Assembly: GCA_009835515.1 (NCBI GenBank)
Contig: VXXH01000812.1
Location: 1-6,669, forward strand
Length of the DNA: 6,669 nt
Direction: 5' to 3'
DNA from: Candidatus Poribacteria bacterium
GTDB taxonomy: Bacteria > Poribacteria > WGA-4E > WGA-3G
Every line of letters begins with the position of its first letter. Within the stretch, counting starts at the first letter, position 1. Under the pieces are notes generated by a model. The model was given only the letters and a program-made list of their open reading frames with translations, had not been told where the DNA came from and made no database searches. Shown piece by piece: positions 1 to 4,749 of this stretch. The position numbers and the translations under genes were made by a program.

Positions 1-14
1 TTGTTATCCTATAT

Positions 15-44
15 CTGTCCGTTTCGTTTTTTCGAGACGAACAG
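15..44 (+). repeat. Stem-loop 1 of the leader, T6 loop
   Basis: Bases 15-26 pair with 33-44 around a TTTTTT loop (27-32). Eleven of 12 positions can pair, with one C-A mismatch (19/40) and one T-G pair (23/36) that is a U-G wobble only if the + strand is transcribed. It is the first of several inverted repeats before the gene at 297. The function is unknown. A terminator is unlikely because the T run is in the loop and not after the stem. Confidence 0.5.
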
Positions 45-66
45 GGCAGCGTCCTATTTTTTAGGT

Positions 67-103
67 GTGCCGCCGGTATTACGAGTACCGAGCGACGCGG
101 CAC
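67..103 (+). repeat. Stem-loop 2 of the leader, nested
   Basis: The outer arms GTGCCGC (67-73) and GCGGCAC (97-103) are perfect complements. Inside them, CGGTA (74-78) pairs with TACCG (86-90) around a 7-base loop, leaving AGCGAC unpaired on the right side. This gives a two-tier hairpin. No T run follows, so it does not look like a simple terminator. Confidence 0.5.
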
Positions 104-118
104 TGCCAAAGACTAATT

Positions 119-146
119 TTGACAGTGCTGGTTTCTATCATAGCAT
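119..146 (+). promoter_or_regulatory. Possible sigma70 promoter
   Basis: A perfect TTGACA (119-124) is followed after 16 bases by TAGCAT (141-146), which matches four of six bases of the -10 consensus. It would drive the + strand genes from 297 with a leader of about 145 bases. The -10 lies in the loop of the large inverted repeat at 125-182, so that structure could affect its use. The weak -10 keeps this uncertain. A second -10-like TACAAT at 165-170 has no good -35. Confidence 0.3.
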
Positions 147-182
147 AGCAGACGATTTCTGTGTTACAATAGAGACCAGCAC
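125..182 (+). repeat. Long inverted repeat, 14-bp arms
   Basis: Arms 125-138 (GTGCTGGTTTCTAT) and 169-182 (ATAGAGACCAGCAC) pair over all 14 positions. Thirteen are Watson-Crick and one is a T-G pair (133/174), which is a wobble in + strand RNA but a mismatch in minus-strand RNA. A small inner stem CAGA/TCTG (149-152/158-161) sits in the 30-base loop. This is the strongest structure in the leader. It could be an RNA element, a cruciform, or the remnant of a palindromic mobile repeat. No terminal duplication is visible. Confidence 0.65.
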
Positions 183-183
183 C

Positions 184-206
184 CTAACGGGGAGCGTTGC
201 CGTTAG
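184..206 (+). repeat. Stem-loop 4 of the leader
   Basis: CTAACGG (184-190) and CCGTTAG (200-206) are perfect 7-bp arms around a 9-base loop. It begins two bases after the 125-182 inverted repeat. The arms resemble integron attC inner boxes only superficially. The downstream box reads GTTAGCC and does not fit GTTRRRY, so no attC site is called. Confidence 0.5.
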
Positions 207-242
207 CCTTGCTTTTCGCCTTTTCCTGCAACCGCCCTAAAA

Positions 243-254
243 GTTGAATTCAAC
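243..254. promoter_or_regulatory. 12-bp perfect palindrome, possible operator
   Basis: GTTGAATTCAAC is fully self-complementary with no loop, the usual form of a dimeric repressor site. It lies 42 bases before the start codon at 297 and shares its last base-pair neighbourhood with the next hairpin (255-274). No regulator gene is present in the window to pair it with. Confidence 0.35.
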
Positions 255-274
255 CCGACACAGACGTGTGTCGG
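255..274 (+). promoter_or_regulatory. 8-bp stem, 4-base loop just before the RBS
   Basis: CCGACACA (255-262) and TGTGTCGG (267-274) are perfect arms with a GACG loop. The stem ends 9 bases before the Shine-Dalgarno AGGAG (284-288) of the gene at 297. That position suits an RNA hairpin affecting translation or mRNA stability. It could instead be a DNA operator. There is no T run, so it is not a terminator. Confidence 0.45.
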
Positions 275-296
275 AATCAAAAAAGGAGTCTTTACG

Positions 297-1079
297 ATGT
301 TTAAAGACCTTTTCAGCAATCGCCTTTTTATAGGCGCGTTAGCGTTCTTTATCTTCTGCGTCGGCGGAAGTCTGCTTTATCAGCAGCATGTCGAGAAGCA
401 AACGGCAGAGGATCTCGCTCGCAGAGAAGAACGCATCAAAGAATGGAACGAAAAAGAAAATCAGCAACCCACAGCGGAATTCAACGAGGGCGATACCTCG
501 CAAGGCGGACACGTCCATGCTAACGGCACTTGGCACGAGGGACCTCACGAAGCAGAAGTCGTCTCGGAAGTGCCTGCGGAAGTCAATACGTCCGAAGCAA
601 CCGTCGCATCCGACGCGTCGCAACCCGCGATGCAGTTGACGTATCATGCCGAACTGCTTGCGAGCGATCCCGTAGAGGCGTTGCGTCAACAGGGCAAGGA
701 GCGTAGGCATTGGTCTGCGGACTACCTCTCCGATTTCCCTGCCGACGATACCGAGGCGATGGAGCTCGCTCATGCCATATACGACTATATTTATTATGGG
801 CATACGATCCCGATGTCGGAACACGGCAAGAGTCCTGAATTCCAACGCGCCGCAGAAAAGATGGATAGGCTGTTATTCTCTGAAGTTAATGAACGTTATC
901 CGATTACGAGTTCCGATTGGCATGTGCGGGCGCGACATAATGATTTGAAGATGTTAGCGTGGCCAGTCCTTGAATATGACTCTAATATAATTGATAATTA
1001 TCGTGACTATACGTGGCCGTCTTTAATCGTCCGTAGCGCGACCTACCCGGACCTACCTGAGTTAGGAGAAAGCAGATAA
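297..1079 (+). CDS. Membrane-anchored protein with His-rich HVHxNGTWHEGPHE motif, function unknown
   Basis: The 260-aa protein starts at an ATG preceded by AGGAG (284-288) at an 8-base spacing, so the start is well supported. A short basic N-terminus leads into one membrane segment at about residues 9-28. Next come a charged, probably helical stretch (31-57) and a His-rich motif HVHANGTWHEGPHE with His at 72, 74, 80 and 84. A low-complexity Glu/Ala/Ser linker (85-112) leads to a globular C-terminal half rich in Tyr and Trp. This predicts an inner-membrane anchor with the bulk of the protein in the periplasm. I recall similar His motifs in proteins of Candidatus Poribacteria, but I cannot name a characterised family. 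Metal binding by the His cluster is inference. Its stop overlaps the probable start of the next gene, which implies co-transcription and translational coupling. Confidence 0.85.
   Translation: MFKDLFSNRLFIGALAFFIFCVGGSLLYQQHVEKQTAEDLARREERIKEWNEKENQQPTAEFNEGDTSQGGHVHANGTWHEGPHEAEVVSEVPAEVNTSEATVASDASQPAMQLTYHAELLASDPVEALRQQGKERRHWSADYLSDFPADDTEAMELAHAIYDYIYYGHTIPMSEHGKSPEFQRAAEKMDRLLFSEVNERYPITSSDWHVRARHNDLKMLAWPVLEYDSNIIDNYRDYTWPSLIVRSATYPDLPELGESR
1064..1078 (+). promoter_or_regulatory. RBS and probable ATA start of the next gene
   Basis: AGGAG (1064-1068) is followed after 7 bases by ATA (1076-1078). Reading from this ATA gives a complete signal peptide for the 456-aa protein. The first canonical start in frame, GTG at 1112, has no ribosome site before it and would remove the basic n-region. 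The bases here read ATAA. With ATGA the upstream gene would still stop (TGA) and the downstream gene would have a standard ATG. The site therefore looks like a classic ATGA overlap changed by one G to A. Confidence 0.65.
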
Positions 1080-2446
1080 GGAAACAATTTTATTTTTCAG
1101 CGATTTTTTGTGTGTTGTTATCAGTGTTTGCGTTCTCTGCTGCTGCCGACTACAACCAGCCAGAACAGAACGCAAAAACAATTCAGGACAATAAGCTCAC
1201 CGAATCTCAGAACAAGAACACGCTTGCGGAATCTGCTCGTAGTCTGATGCAGACGATAGGTTCTGTGTATGATCAAAATATCAAGGAGATCAATCGTGGC
1301 AAACGTCTGACGTTGGGTTCGGTGTTTCAGGGTGCGGCGACGGTTTCAATTGCGTATGTGTCGGGTGGTTCGACGTTATATGCGTCGGTGCCGTCCGCAA
1401 TTTCGACGGCGGTTCGGGCGTTAGGCTTAGCGGGTTCAATCAATGCGTCATCGGCGTTAGAATCTGCGTATGAGTCCGCGATCTCAGAGTTGCGGACGCG
1501 TATTTGGGAGACCTCCGCGGCGATTGCGCGTTATAAGAGTGCTTGGAATGCGTATAGTTCTGTTGTCACGGGTCATAACTCGTCAAATCATGGCGGCACT
1601 TACTCGTATGCTTCAGCACACAGTATTTCTGCGTACCAGCCGCCGTCATTGAACGAGAATGTGCCGTCATTTTGGTGTCATGATGGCAGTTGTGGTCTGA
1701 GTTGGTCCTCACCGTCAATGGCGCGGACGGTGCATTATGCGCGTTGTGGGACATCCGACGATCTGTATGGCTGTAATGTGGTCTACTACACGTGTAATAG
1801 TTCGGGGAAAGCGCGTCATCAGCCGCAGGATTGTGGTTTATATAAATGGAAAAAAACGACGCATGGTTGGACGGAGACGATTTGTCCTGGTGACTATCGG
1901 AAATGTACGTATATTGCGCGGTCGCATTCGACGTTGGTCACGGGTGTAAATACGACATCAAAGTGTGGTCCGGGTGATGGGAGTAGTCCCCAAACGGTTA
2001 ACAACAATAACAACAACGGGAATTCGGGTAGCACGCCGACGATGTTAGCGTGTGGCGTTCATAGTGTCGGCACTTCCGGGGATCATTCCTTACAGGCGAG
2101 TTGTTCTTCGGTGGATTCCAACGGTACCTTCTGCTCGGTGACAAGTTTCTATGCCTGTTCGGATCATAGTCATGAGTATTTCGTGGACAGCACGCCAGCG
2201 TGTTCGGATTGCGCGACGGGTTGCTCGAATTGTCCGAGTTCGGGCGATGGTTCGGGTGGAGACCCTGGTGGTAGCGGTTCGCCGACGTGTTCGAGTTGTT
2301 CGGGTTCTTATGATCCGACGGATCCGGATTCTTATACGAACCATCAGAGTGTTACCTGCATTGGCTGCGGTGCTTCATTTACGGGTTGCACCAACGATGA
2401 GTGGTCTTGCTCTACGAGTGGGAGTGGCTGGCATTCTTACGAGTGA
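1076..2446 (+). CDS. Exported Cys-rich protein with four CxxC motifs, ATA start
   Basis: Read from ATA 1076, this is a 456-aa protein beginning MRKQFYFSAIFC. It has a signal peptide with a basic n-region (R2, K3), a hydrophobic core (about 5-20) and a likely signal peptidase I site after A22-A23-A24. The mature N-terminal half (25-200) has no Cys and looks helical, with Ala/Ser-rich segments. From C201 to C445 there are 23 Cys, including C376-x2-C379, C383-x2-C386, C405-x2-C408 and C428-x2-C431. There is a run of six Asn (309-314) and a Gly/Ser linker (about 387-403). The last module (about 405-438) has a paired CxxC layout like a zinc ribbon or a small disulphide domain. The product is probably periplasmic or on the cell surface. 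I do not recognise a named family. It overlaps the preceding gene and lies 27 bases before a GspC-like pseudogene, so a link to secretion or surface structure is plausible. If ATA is not used, a 444-aa form from GTG 1112 is the fallback. Confidence 0.8.
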   Translation: MRKQFYFSAIFCVLLSVFAFSAAADYNQPEQNAKTIQDNKLTESQNKNTLAESARSLMQTIGSVYDQNIKEINRGKRLTLGSVFQGAATVSIAYVSGGSTLYASVPSAISTAVRALGLAGSINASSALESAYESAISELRTRIWETSAAIARYKSAWNAYSSVVTGHNSSNHGGTYSYASAHSISAYQPPSLNENVPSFWCHDGSCGLSWSSPSMARTVHYARCGTSDDLYGCNVVYYTCNSSGKARHQPQDCGLYKWKKTTHGWTETICPGDYRKCTYIARSHSTLVTGVNTTSKCGPGDGSSPQTVNNNNNNGNSGSTPTMLACGVHSVGTSGDHSLQASCSSVDSNGTFCSVTSFYACSDHSHEYFVDSTPACSDCATGCSNCPSSGDGSGGDPGGSGSPTCSSCSGSYDPTDPDSYTNHQSVTCIGCGASFTGCTNDEWSCSTSGSGWHSYE

Positions 2447-2473
2447 GAGGTCTCCGCCGTCGACCGACAAACG

Positions 2474-2947
2474 ATGTCTGAAAGACAATCAAACCTTTTC
2501 AACCGACGCGCTTGTTATCTTCTGATAGCGGGCGCGTTCTTATTGCTGCTTGGGGGTCGTCTTTGTCTTGCGTCGGTCGTCGCGAGAAGCACCCCTGAGC
2601 GTCAAGGTCGTTCGCGGAGACGCAGTGCGTGGTGTAGACTTCACGCCAGTCGTCTTTGATTCCGAAGCCTACGACCGCACCATCATAGACAATAACCTGT
2701 TCCGTCCGCTCGGCTGGACACCCCGCGCCCGAGTGAACCGTACAGATTATTAGGCACAATTCTTGCGTCTAACGGGAACAGTCCGCCACGTGCCATCATT
2801 CAAACGACCGCAGGGCATCAGACACATCTCGTTACTACCGGTGATAACCTTGACGCGGAGACGAAGATCGTTGACATACAGCACAGGCAGGTAACGCTTT
2901 CCACAAACGGAAAACAACGCACACTCCGCCTTGATATCCGTTTTTGA
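2474..2947 (+). pseudogene. GspC/PilP-like type II secretion protein, two frame changes
   Basis: Three consecutive pieces form one plausible protein but need two frame changes. The first piece starts at ATG 2474 with a short polar N-terminus (NLFNRR) and a membrane segment beginning near residue 14. Between about 2552 and 2600 the sense shifts by +1 base; a G5 run at 2552-2556 is one candidate site. The second piece carries the acidic spacer and NNLFRPLGW (2691-2717). Near 2723-2732, in a CG-rich stretch, it returns to the first frame with EPYRLLGTIL (from 2735). The third piece is a beta-rich domain (RAIIQT, TTGDNL, VTLSTNGKQRTL) ending at TGA 2945-2947. An N-terminal anchor followed by a domain of this kind is the layout of GspC, which links the inner-membrane platform of type II secretion to the GspD secretin. 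PilP-like proteins are the alternative. The whole is about 157 aa, short for GspC. It may be a real pseudogene or a sequencing artefact. No good Shine-Dalgarno sequence is seen close to ATG 2474. Confidence 0.55.
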
Positions 2948-3056
2948 ATCTTTTGAGCCACCGCCACAACGCCCGACCCCCACCCCTTCCTAATCGGTGC
3001 TGCCGCGCTTTTCAATATTAAGACTTCCACAGTGAGACCGCGAGTGTGTCATTACC

Positions 3057-3093
3057 GTTGCGCGACGCAGGCAGCGCGCGTACGCACCGCCTG
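3057..3093. repeat. Hairpin repeat family, copy A
   Basis: It starts GTTGCGCG (3057-3064), then the outer arm CAGGC (3068-3072), the core GCG-CGTA-CGC (3076-3085) and the outer arm GCCTG (3089-3093). It aligns with copy B (3341-3378) through GTTGCGCG and the GCGCGTACGCAC core. The outer arms differ between copies, but each pair remains complementary. This suggests a dispersed palindromic (REP-like) element. Its orientation and full extent are unknown. Confidence 0.5.
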
Positions 3094-3117
3094 ACTTCGC
3101 TACACTGCTATCGCTAC

Positions 3118-3152
3118 GGCGGAGGCTTACGTTCCGCTTTCTGGCGGAGGCT
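3118..3152. repeat. 10-bp direct repeat GGCGGAGGCT
   Basis: GGCGGAGGCT occurs at 3118-3127 and again at 3143-3152, 25 bases apart start to start. It lies in the repeat-laden stretch and is probably part of the same composite repeat as copy A. Confidence 0.4.
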
Positions 3153-3154
3153 GT

Positions 3155-3187
3155 CTGACTTGCGTTCGCTTCGCTCTCTCCAGTCAG
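3155..3187. repeat. 6-bp inverted repeat CTGACT/AGTCAG
   Basis: CTGACT (3155-3160) and AGTCAG (3182-3187) flank a 21-base pyrimidine-rich loop. The stem is short, so this is weak on its own. CTGACT also occurs at 3091-3096, next to hairpin copy A. Confidence 0.3.
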
Positions 3188-3246
3188 CCGCCGTTCCGCC
3201 AACGCTACACTCCGCACGCTCCACACGCTCCGCCTTCGCTTGTTTC

Positions 3247-3561
3247 TCAATCAAGGGTTTGGAAAAGAATACCCTCACGCCATAAGGTCATATCCAGACG
3301 TACCGATGCCACAACAGAATCCCGCAAAGCGTTAGATCCCGTTGCGCGGCGGTGGCAGTGCGCGTACGCACACCCACCTTGCTCCACTACCACGCTACAG
3401 GCGATGCCGATTACGGCAGCACCTTCCGTTTGTCGCGACACCGACAAAGAAAATGCCGTCCCTGTAGACTTACCCAGATAGCATTTCTTTACTGAAAACC
3501 GCAATCCATTTCGGCATCTGCCGAACGCAACATTGTTACCTTGCCTTTTCGGCATCAACAC
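3247..3561 (-). CDS. Doubtful 104-aa open frame inside the repeat region
   Basis: The frame begins at GTG (3561-3559) or at the ATG two codons later. A purine-rich AAAGAGGG (minus strand, about 3578-3571) lies 9 bases before the GTG and acts as a possible ribosome site. The N-terminal half (MPKRQGNNVAFGRCRNG, then KKCYLGKSTGTAFSLSVSRQ) reads like a small basic protein. The second half crosses hairpin copy B (3351-3378) and becomes Cys/Ala/His-rich without clear order. I have a vague memory of similar frames in Poribacteria repeats but cannot confirm it. It is either a small repeat-borne gene or chance translation of a repeat, and I favour the latter. Confidence 0.25.
   Translation of the reverse strand: MLMPKRQGNNVAFGRCRNGLRFSVKKCYLGKSTGTAFSLSVSRQTEGAAVIGIACSVVVEQGGCAYAHCHRRATGSNALRDSVVASVRLDMTLWREGILFQTLD
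3341..3378. repeat. Hairpin repeat family, copy B
   Basis: It starts GTTGCGCG (3341-3348), then the outer arm GGTGG (3351-3355), a CA bulge, the inner arm GTGCG (3358-3362), a CGTA loop, CGCAC (3367-3371), an AC bulge and CCACC (3374-3378). The total stem is 10 bp with a 2x2 internal loop. It shares the leading GTTGCGCG and the loop region with copy A 284 bases upstream, while the outer stem bases are changed on both sides. Confidence 0.55.
3510..3525. repeat. Short hairpin and direct repeat TTTCGGCATC
   Basis: TTCGGC (3510-3515) and GCCGAA (3520-3525) form a tight 6-bp stem with an ATCT loop. The left half TTTCGGCATC (3509-3518) recurs at 3547-3556. Both lie within the doubtful minus-strand frame. 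Confidence 0.35.
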
Positions 3562-3579
3562 GACTTGAAACCCTCTTTA

Positions 3580-3615
3580 ATTATAGAGTTTTCGCTCGGT
3601 TTTTTCCGCTGTCAA
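3580..3615 (-). promoter_or_regulatory. TATAAT box facing the doubtful minus-strand frame
   Basis: On the minus strand a perfect TATAAT (3585-3580) lies 18 bases before the GTG at 3561. A perfect TTGACA (3615-3610) lies upstream, but the spacing is 24 bases, far from the usual 16-18, so the pair is not a standard sigma70 promoter. The perfect -10 is the only support. Confidence 0.25.
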
Positions 3616-3630
3616 AAACCGGTTTTCGCT
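3588..3630. repeat. Nested palindromes with flanking 9-bp direct repeats
   Basis: GTTTTCGCT occurs at 3588-3596 and 3622-3630. Between and overlapping them are an 8-bp stem CGGTTTTT (3597-3604)/AAAAACCG (3614-3621) with a 9-base loop and a 12-bp perfect palindrome AAAACCGGTTTT (3615-3626). The layout suits a protein-binding site. As a terminator for the minus-strand gene ending at 3684 it is poor, because no T run follows the stem on that strand. Confidence 0.4.
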
Positions 3631-3671
3631 TAAGTTTGCGTGCATCTGACGCGTGCTTAGAAAGCAAACCT

Positions 3672-3693
3672 ACCGGAGTTGTGCTATTCCGGT
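3672..3693 (-). terminator. Weak stem-loop at the end of the 177-aa gene
   Basis: ACCGGA (3672-3677) and TCCGGT (3688-3693) are perfect 6-bp arms around a 10-base loop that contains the TAG stop (3686-3684) of the minus-strand gene. No U run follows on the minus strand, so termination is doubtful. It could equally affect mRNA stability. Confidence 0.2.
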
Positions 3694-4217
3694 GATGGTG
3701 AAGCCCCGCCGACGAGCAGCTCCAACGGCTCCGTTGATTCTCGCAAAAGTTTTAGTGCTGCCTCTCCCCGACAGCGATGTTCGTTTTGAAGTTCAGATAC
3801 ACGTGTTCTGAAAAGCAGCATTGTCTCAGCAACGCCGGGTTCGGTAACAGCACCAGCAAGTACGCCTCGAACAATCAATTGGACATTTTTGAGTGCTGGG
3901 TTTTGTTGGACAGAAAACGTTGCGCATTCGTTGATCAGGGCGCGATACTCGTTTAGCAGGTCGGGGCCTACAAGGGCATTGCTTTCTGTGACCAACGCCT
4001 CGGCATCCAAGACGAAACCGAAAGTGTTGTCCTTTCCGTCCTCGTCAAAAATACTATAACGATCATTGACGAACAGAAAAATATATTTGTGATCGCCTGC
4101 TAAAAAATCCTCGATGCAAAACCTTTTACCATACCAATCTTTCGTCGGAACAATGGTGCCCTTCTCAAGACACTCATTATAATGAGATTCGTCAGTTGTG
4201 TAATACGCATCAACCAT
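3684..4217 (-). CDS. Hypothetical 177-aa protein, family not recognised
   Basis: The frame runs from ATG 4217 to TAG 3686-3684. A weak GAAAGG (minus strand) lies about 10 bases before the ATG. The protein is soluble, with no signal peptide or clear membrane segment. The N-terminal part (about 1-75) mixes aromatic and charged residues (AYYTTDESHY, KDWYGKRF, KYIFLFVNDRYS, FGFVLDAEAL) and looks like an alpha/beta domain. The C-terminal part (about 80-165) is mostly helical with a polar tail. The early YYTTDE..Y..CLEKG stretch loosely recalls small ADP-ribosyltransferase-like toxins of the DarT/DUF4433 type, but I see no decisive catalytic motif and do not assign that function. It stands alone, downstream of a toxin-antitoxin and restriction cluster on the same strand but separated from it by about 300 bases. 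A membership in the defence cluster is possible but unproven. Confidence 0.7.
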   Translation of the reverse strand: MVDAYYTTDESHYNECLEKGTIVPTKDWYGKRFCIEDFLAGDHKYIFLFVNDRYSIFDEDGKDNTFGFVLDAEALVTESNALVGPDLLNEYRALINECATFSVQQNPALKNVQLIVRGVLAGAVTEPGVAETMLLFRTRVSELQNEHRCRGEAALKLLRESTEPLELLVGGASPSPE

Positions 4218-4518
4218 AGGGTAAGAACCTTTCTCTAACTATAGTAGGGAGTAATACTCCGATGCACCATAGGTGTCAATTTGAGGTTTCCGTAGTTGGG
4301 CTGAACGATGCTGAGATATCCAATACTTATATTCCAACCACACTCCAAATCTATAATGAGTTTCGAGTATTTCAACACGGTTTTTCAGGCATTTTCCTTA
4401 GCTTGTAGACGTGATATATCTATAGAAAATGGCATATTCAAACTGCCCCGCTCCTACTGAATGCCACGCGCACATTCGGCGTTAATTCCGGAGTGCCATA
4501 TCTGTAAATAGGGGTAAC
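4218..4518. other. About 300 bases without a gene
   Basis: No credible frame is visible on either strand. It is AT-richer than the left half; a hand count of 4321-4380 gives 35% G+C. It contains the promoter-proximal palindrome of the 177-aa gene (4248-4260), an 8-bp palindrome GATATATC (in 4411-4420) and a weak stem GAATG/CATTC (4459-4463/4473-4477) beyond the end of the antitoxin gene. Nothing here is a convincing terminator. Confidence 0.5.
4238..4266 (-). promoter_or_regulatory. Possible promoter with 13-bp operator palindrome
   Basis: GGAGTA-A-TACTCC (4248-4260) is a perfect 6-bp inverted repeat around one base. Just downstream of it on the minus strand is a -10-like TATAGT (4243-4238), about 20 bases before ATG 4217. 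The palindrome would sit in the spacer, where a bound repressor blocks the polymerase. The matching -35 position (4266-4261, TGCATC) is poor, so the promoter is weakly supported while the palindrome itself is clear. Confidence 0.3.
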
Positions 4519-4749
4519 TTAGGTTACTATAGTTTTAAGCTTGTTGGCAGCGCACTCAGCATCTTTTCCATCTTGTTGGATCTGTTTCGCGAGCGTTTCA
4601 ACATCGGACATGCCGACCCATTGCTGCCGCTCTTTGGTGTAATCGCCTGTGCCTGCTCGAAATTGATGGATAAAGCGCACCATTCCAACGGGGCCAAGTT
4701 TGTCAACTAATGCCTTAAAACCGAGTTCCAAAATTTGCTCATCGGTCAT
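4519..4749 (-). CDS. Putative antitoxin paired with the PIN toxin
   Basis: The 76-aa protein is read from ATG 4749-4747, chosen because GGAG stands 9 bases before it. A start seven codons upstream (4770) is possible but has no such site. It begins MTDEQILELGFKALVDKLGP and carries the core VGMVRFIHQFRAGTGDYTKE, then RQQW. I recall this type of small protein next to PIN-domain genes in cyanobacteria and Poribacteria, where it is treated as a candidate antitoxin. That role is inference from the pairing. Its start lies 11 bases inside the end of the PIN gene, so translation is probably coupled. No DNA-binding motif (ribbon-helix-helix or AbrB) is obvious. The gene is intact although its toxin partner has a stop codon. 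Confidence 0.65.
   Translation of the reverse strand: MTDEQILELGFKALVDKLGPVGMVRFIHQFRAGTGDYTKERQQWVGMSDVETLAKQIQQDGKDAECAANKLKTIVT

Larger units (their letters stand above)
2948..3246. other. Non-coding, GC-rich, repeat-laden stretch
   Basis: I see no credible gene here; the open frames on both strands give Arg/Ser-rich nonsense. It begins with a C-rich tract (2958-2990) that is G-rich on the minus strand. It then holds the first copy of a hairpin repeat (3057-3093), a 10-bp direct repeat and a 6-bp inverted repeat. Words such as CGCTAC, CTACACT and CGCTCC recur towards 3240. A type II secretion operon would usually continue with gspD after gspC, and nothing like that is present. Confidence 0.5.

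Noticed and set aside
184..206. Integron attC-like boxes CTAACGG/CCGTTAG
   Set aside because: The downstream box reads GTTAGCC and not GTTRRRY, the element is only 23 bases long, and no cassette or integrase is seen.
1..240. 79-codon + strand open frame from TTG at base 1
   Set aside because: It has no visible ribosome site because it begins at the window edge, the protein shows no recognisable motif, and the stretch is better explained by consecutive inverted repeats. A tail of a gene from outside the window cannot be fully excluded.
339..845. 168-codon minus-strand frame opposite the His-motif gene
   Set aside because: It is antisense to a gene with a good ribosome site, start and membrane segment, and its translation shows no family features.
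2090..2525. Arg/Val/Ile-rich frames on both strands within the Cys-rich gene
   Set aside because: They are out-of-frame readings of Ser/Gly/Cys codons rich in CG; the low-complexity Arg-Val-Ile pattern is typical of such shadows.
2990..3285. Open frames of 70-86 codons on both strands in the repeat region
   Set aside because: Arg/Ser/Ala-rich translations without order, produced by GC-rich hairpin repeats; there are no ribosome sites.
3057..3378. Possible CRISPR array
   Set aside because: There are only two diverged copies 284 bases apart, with no regular spacing and no spacers of uniform length.
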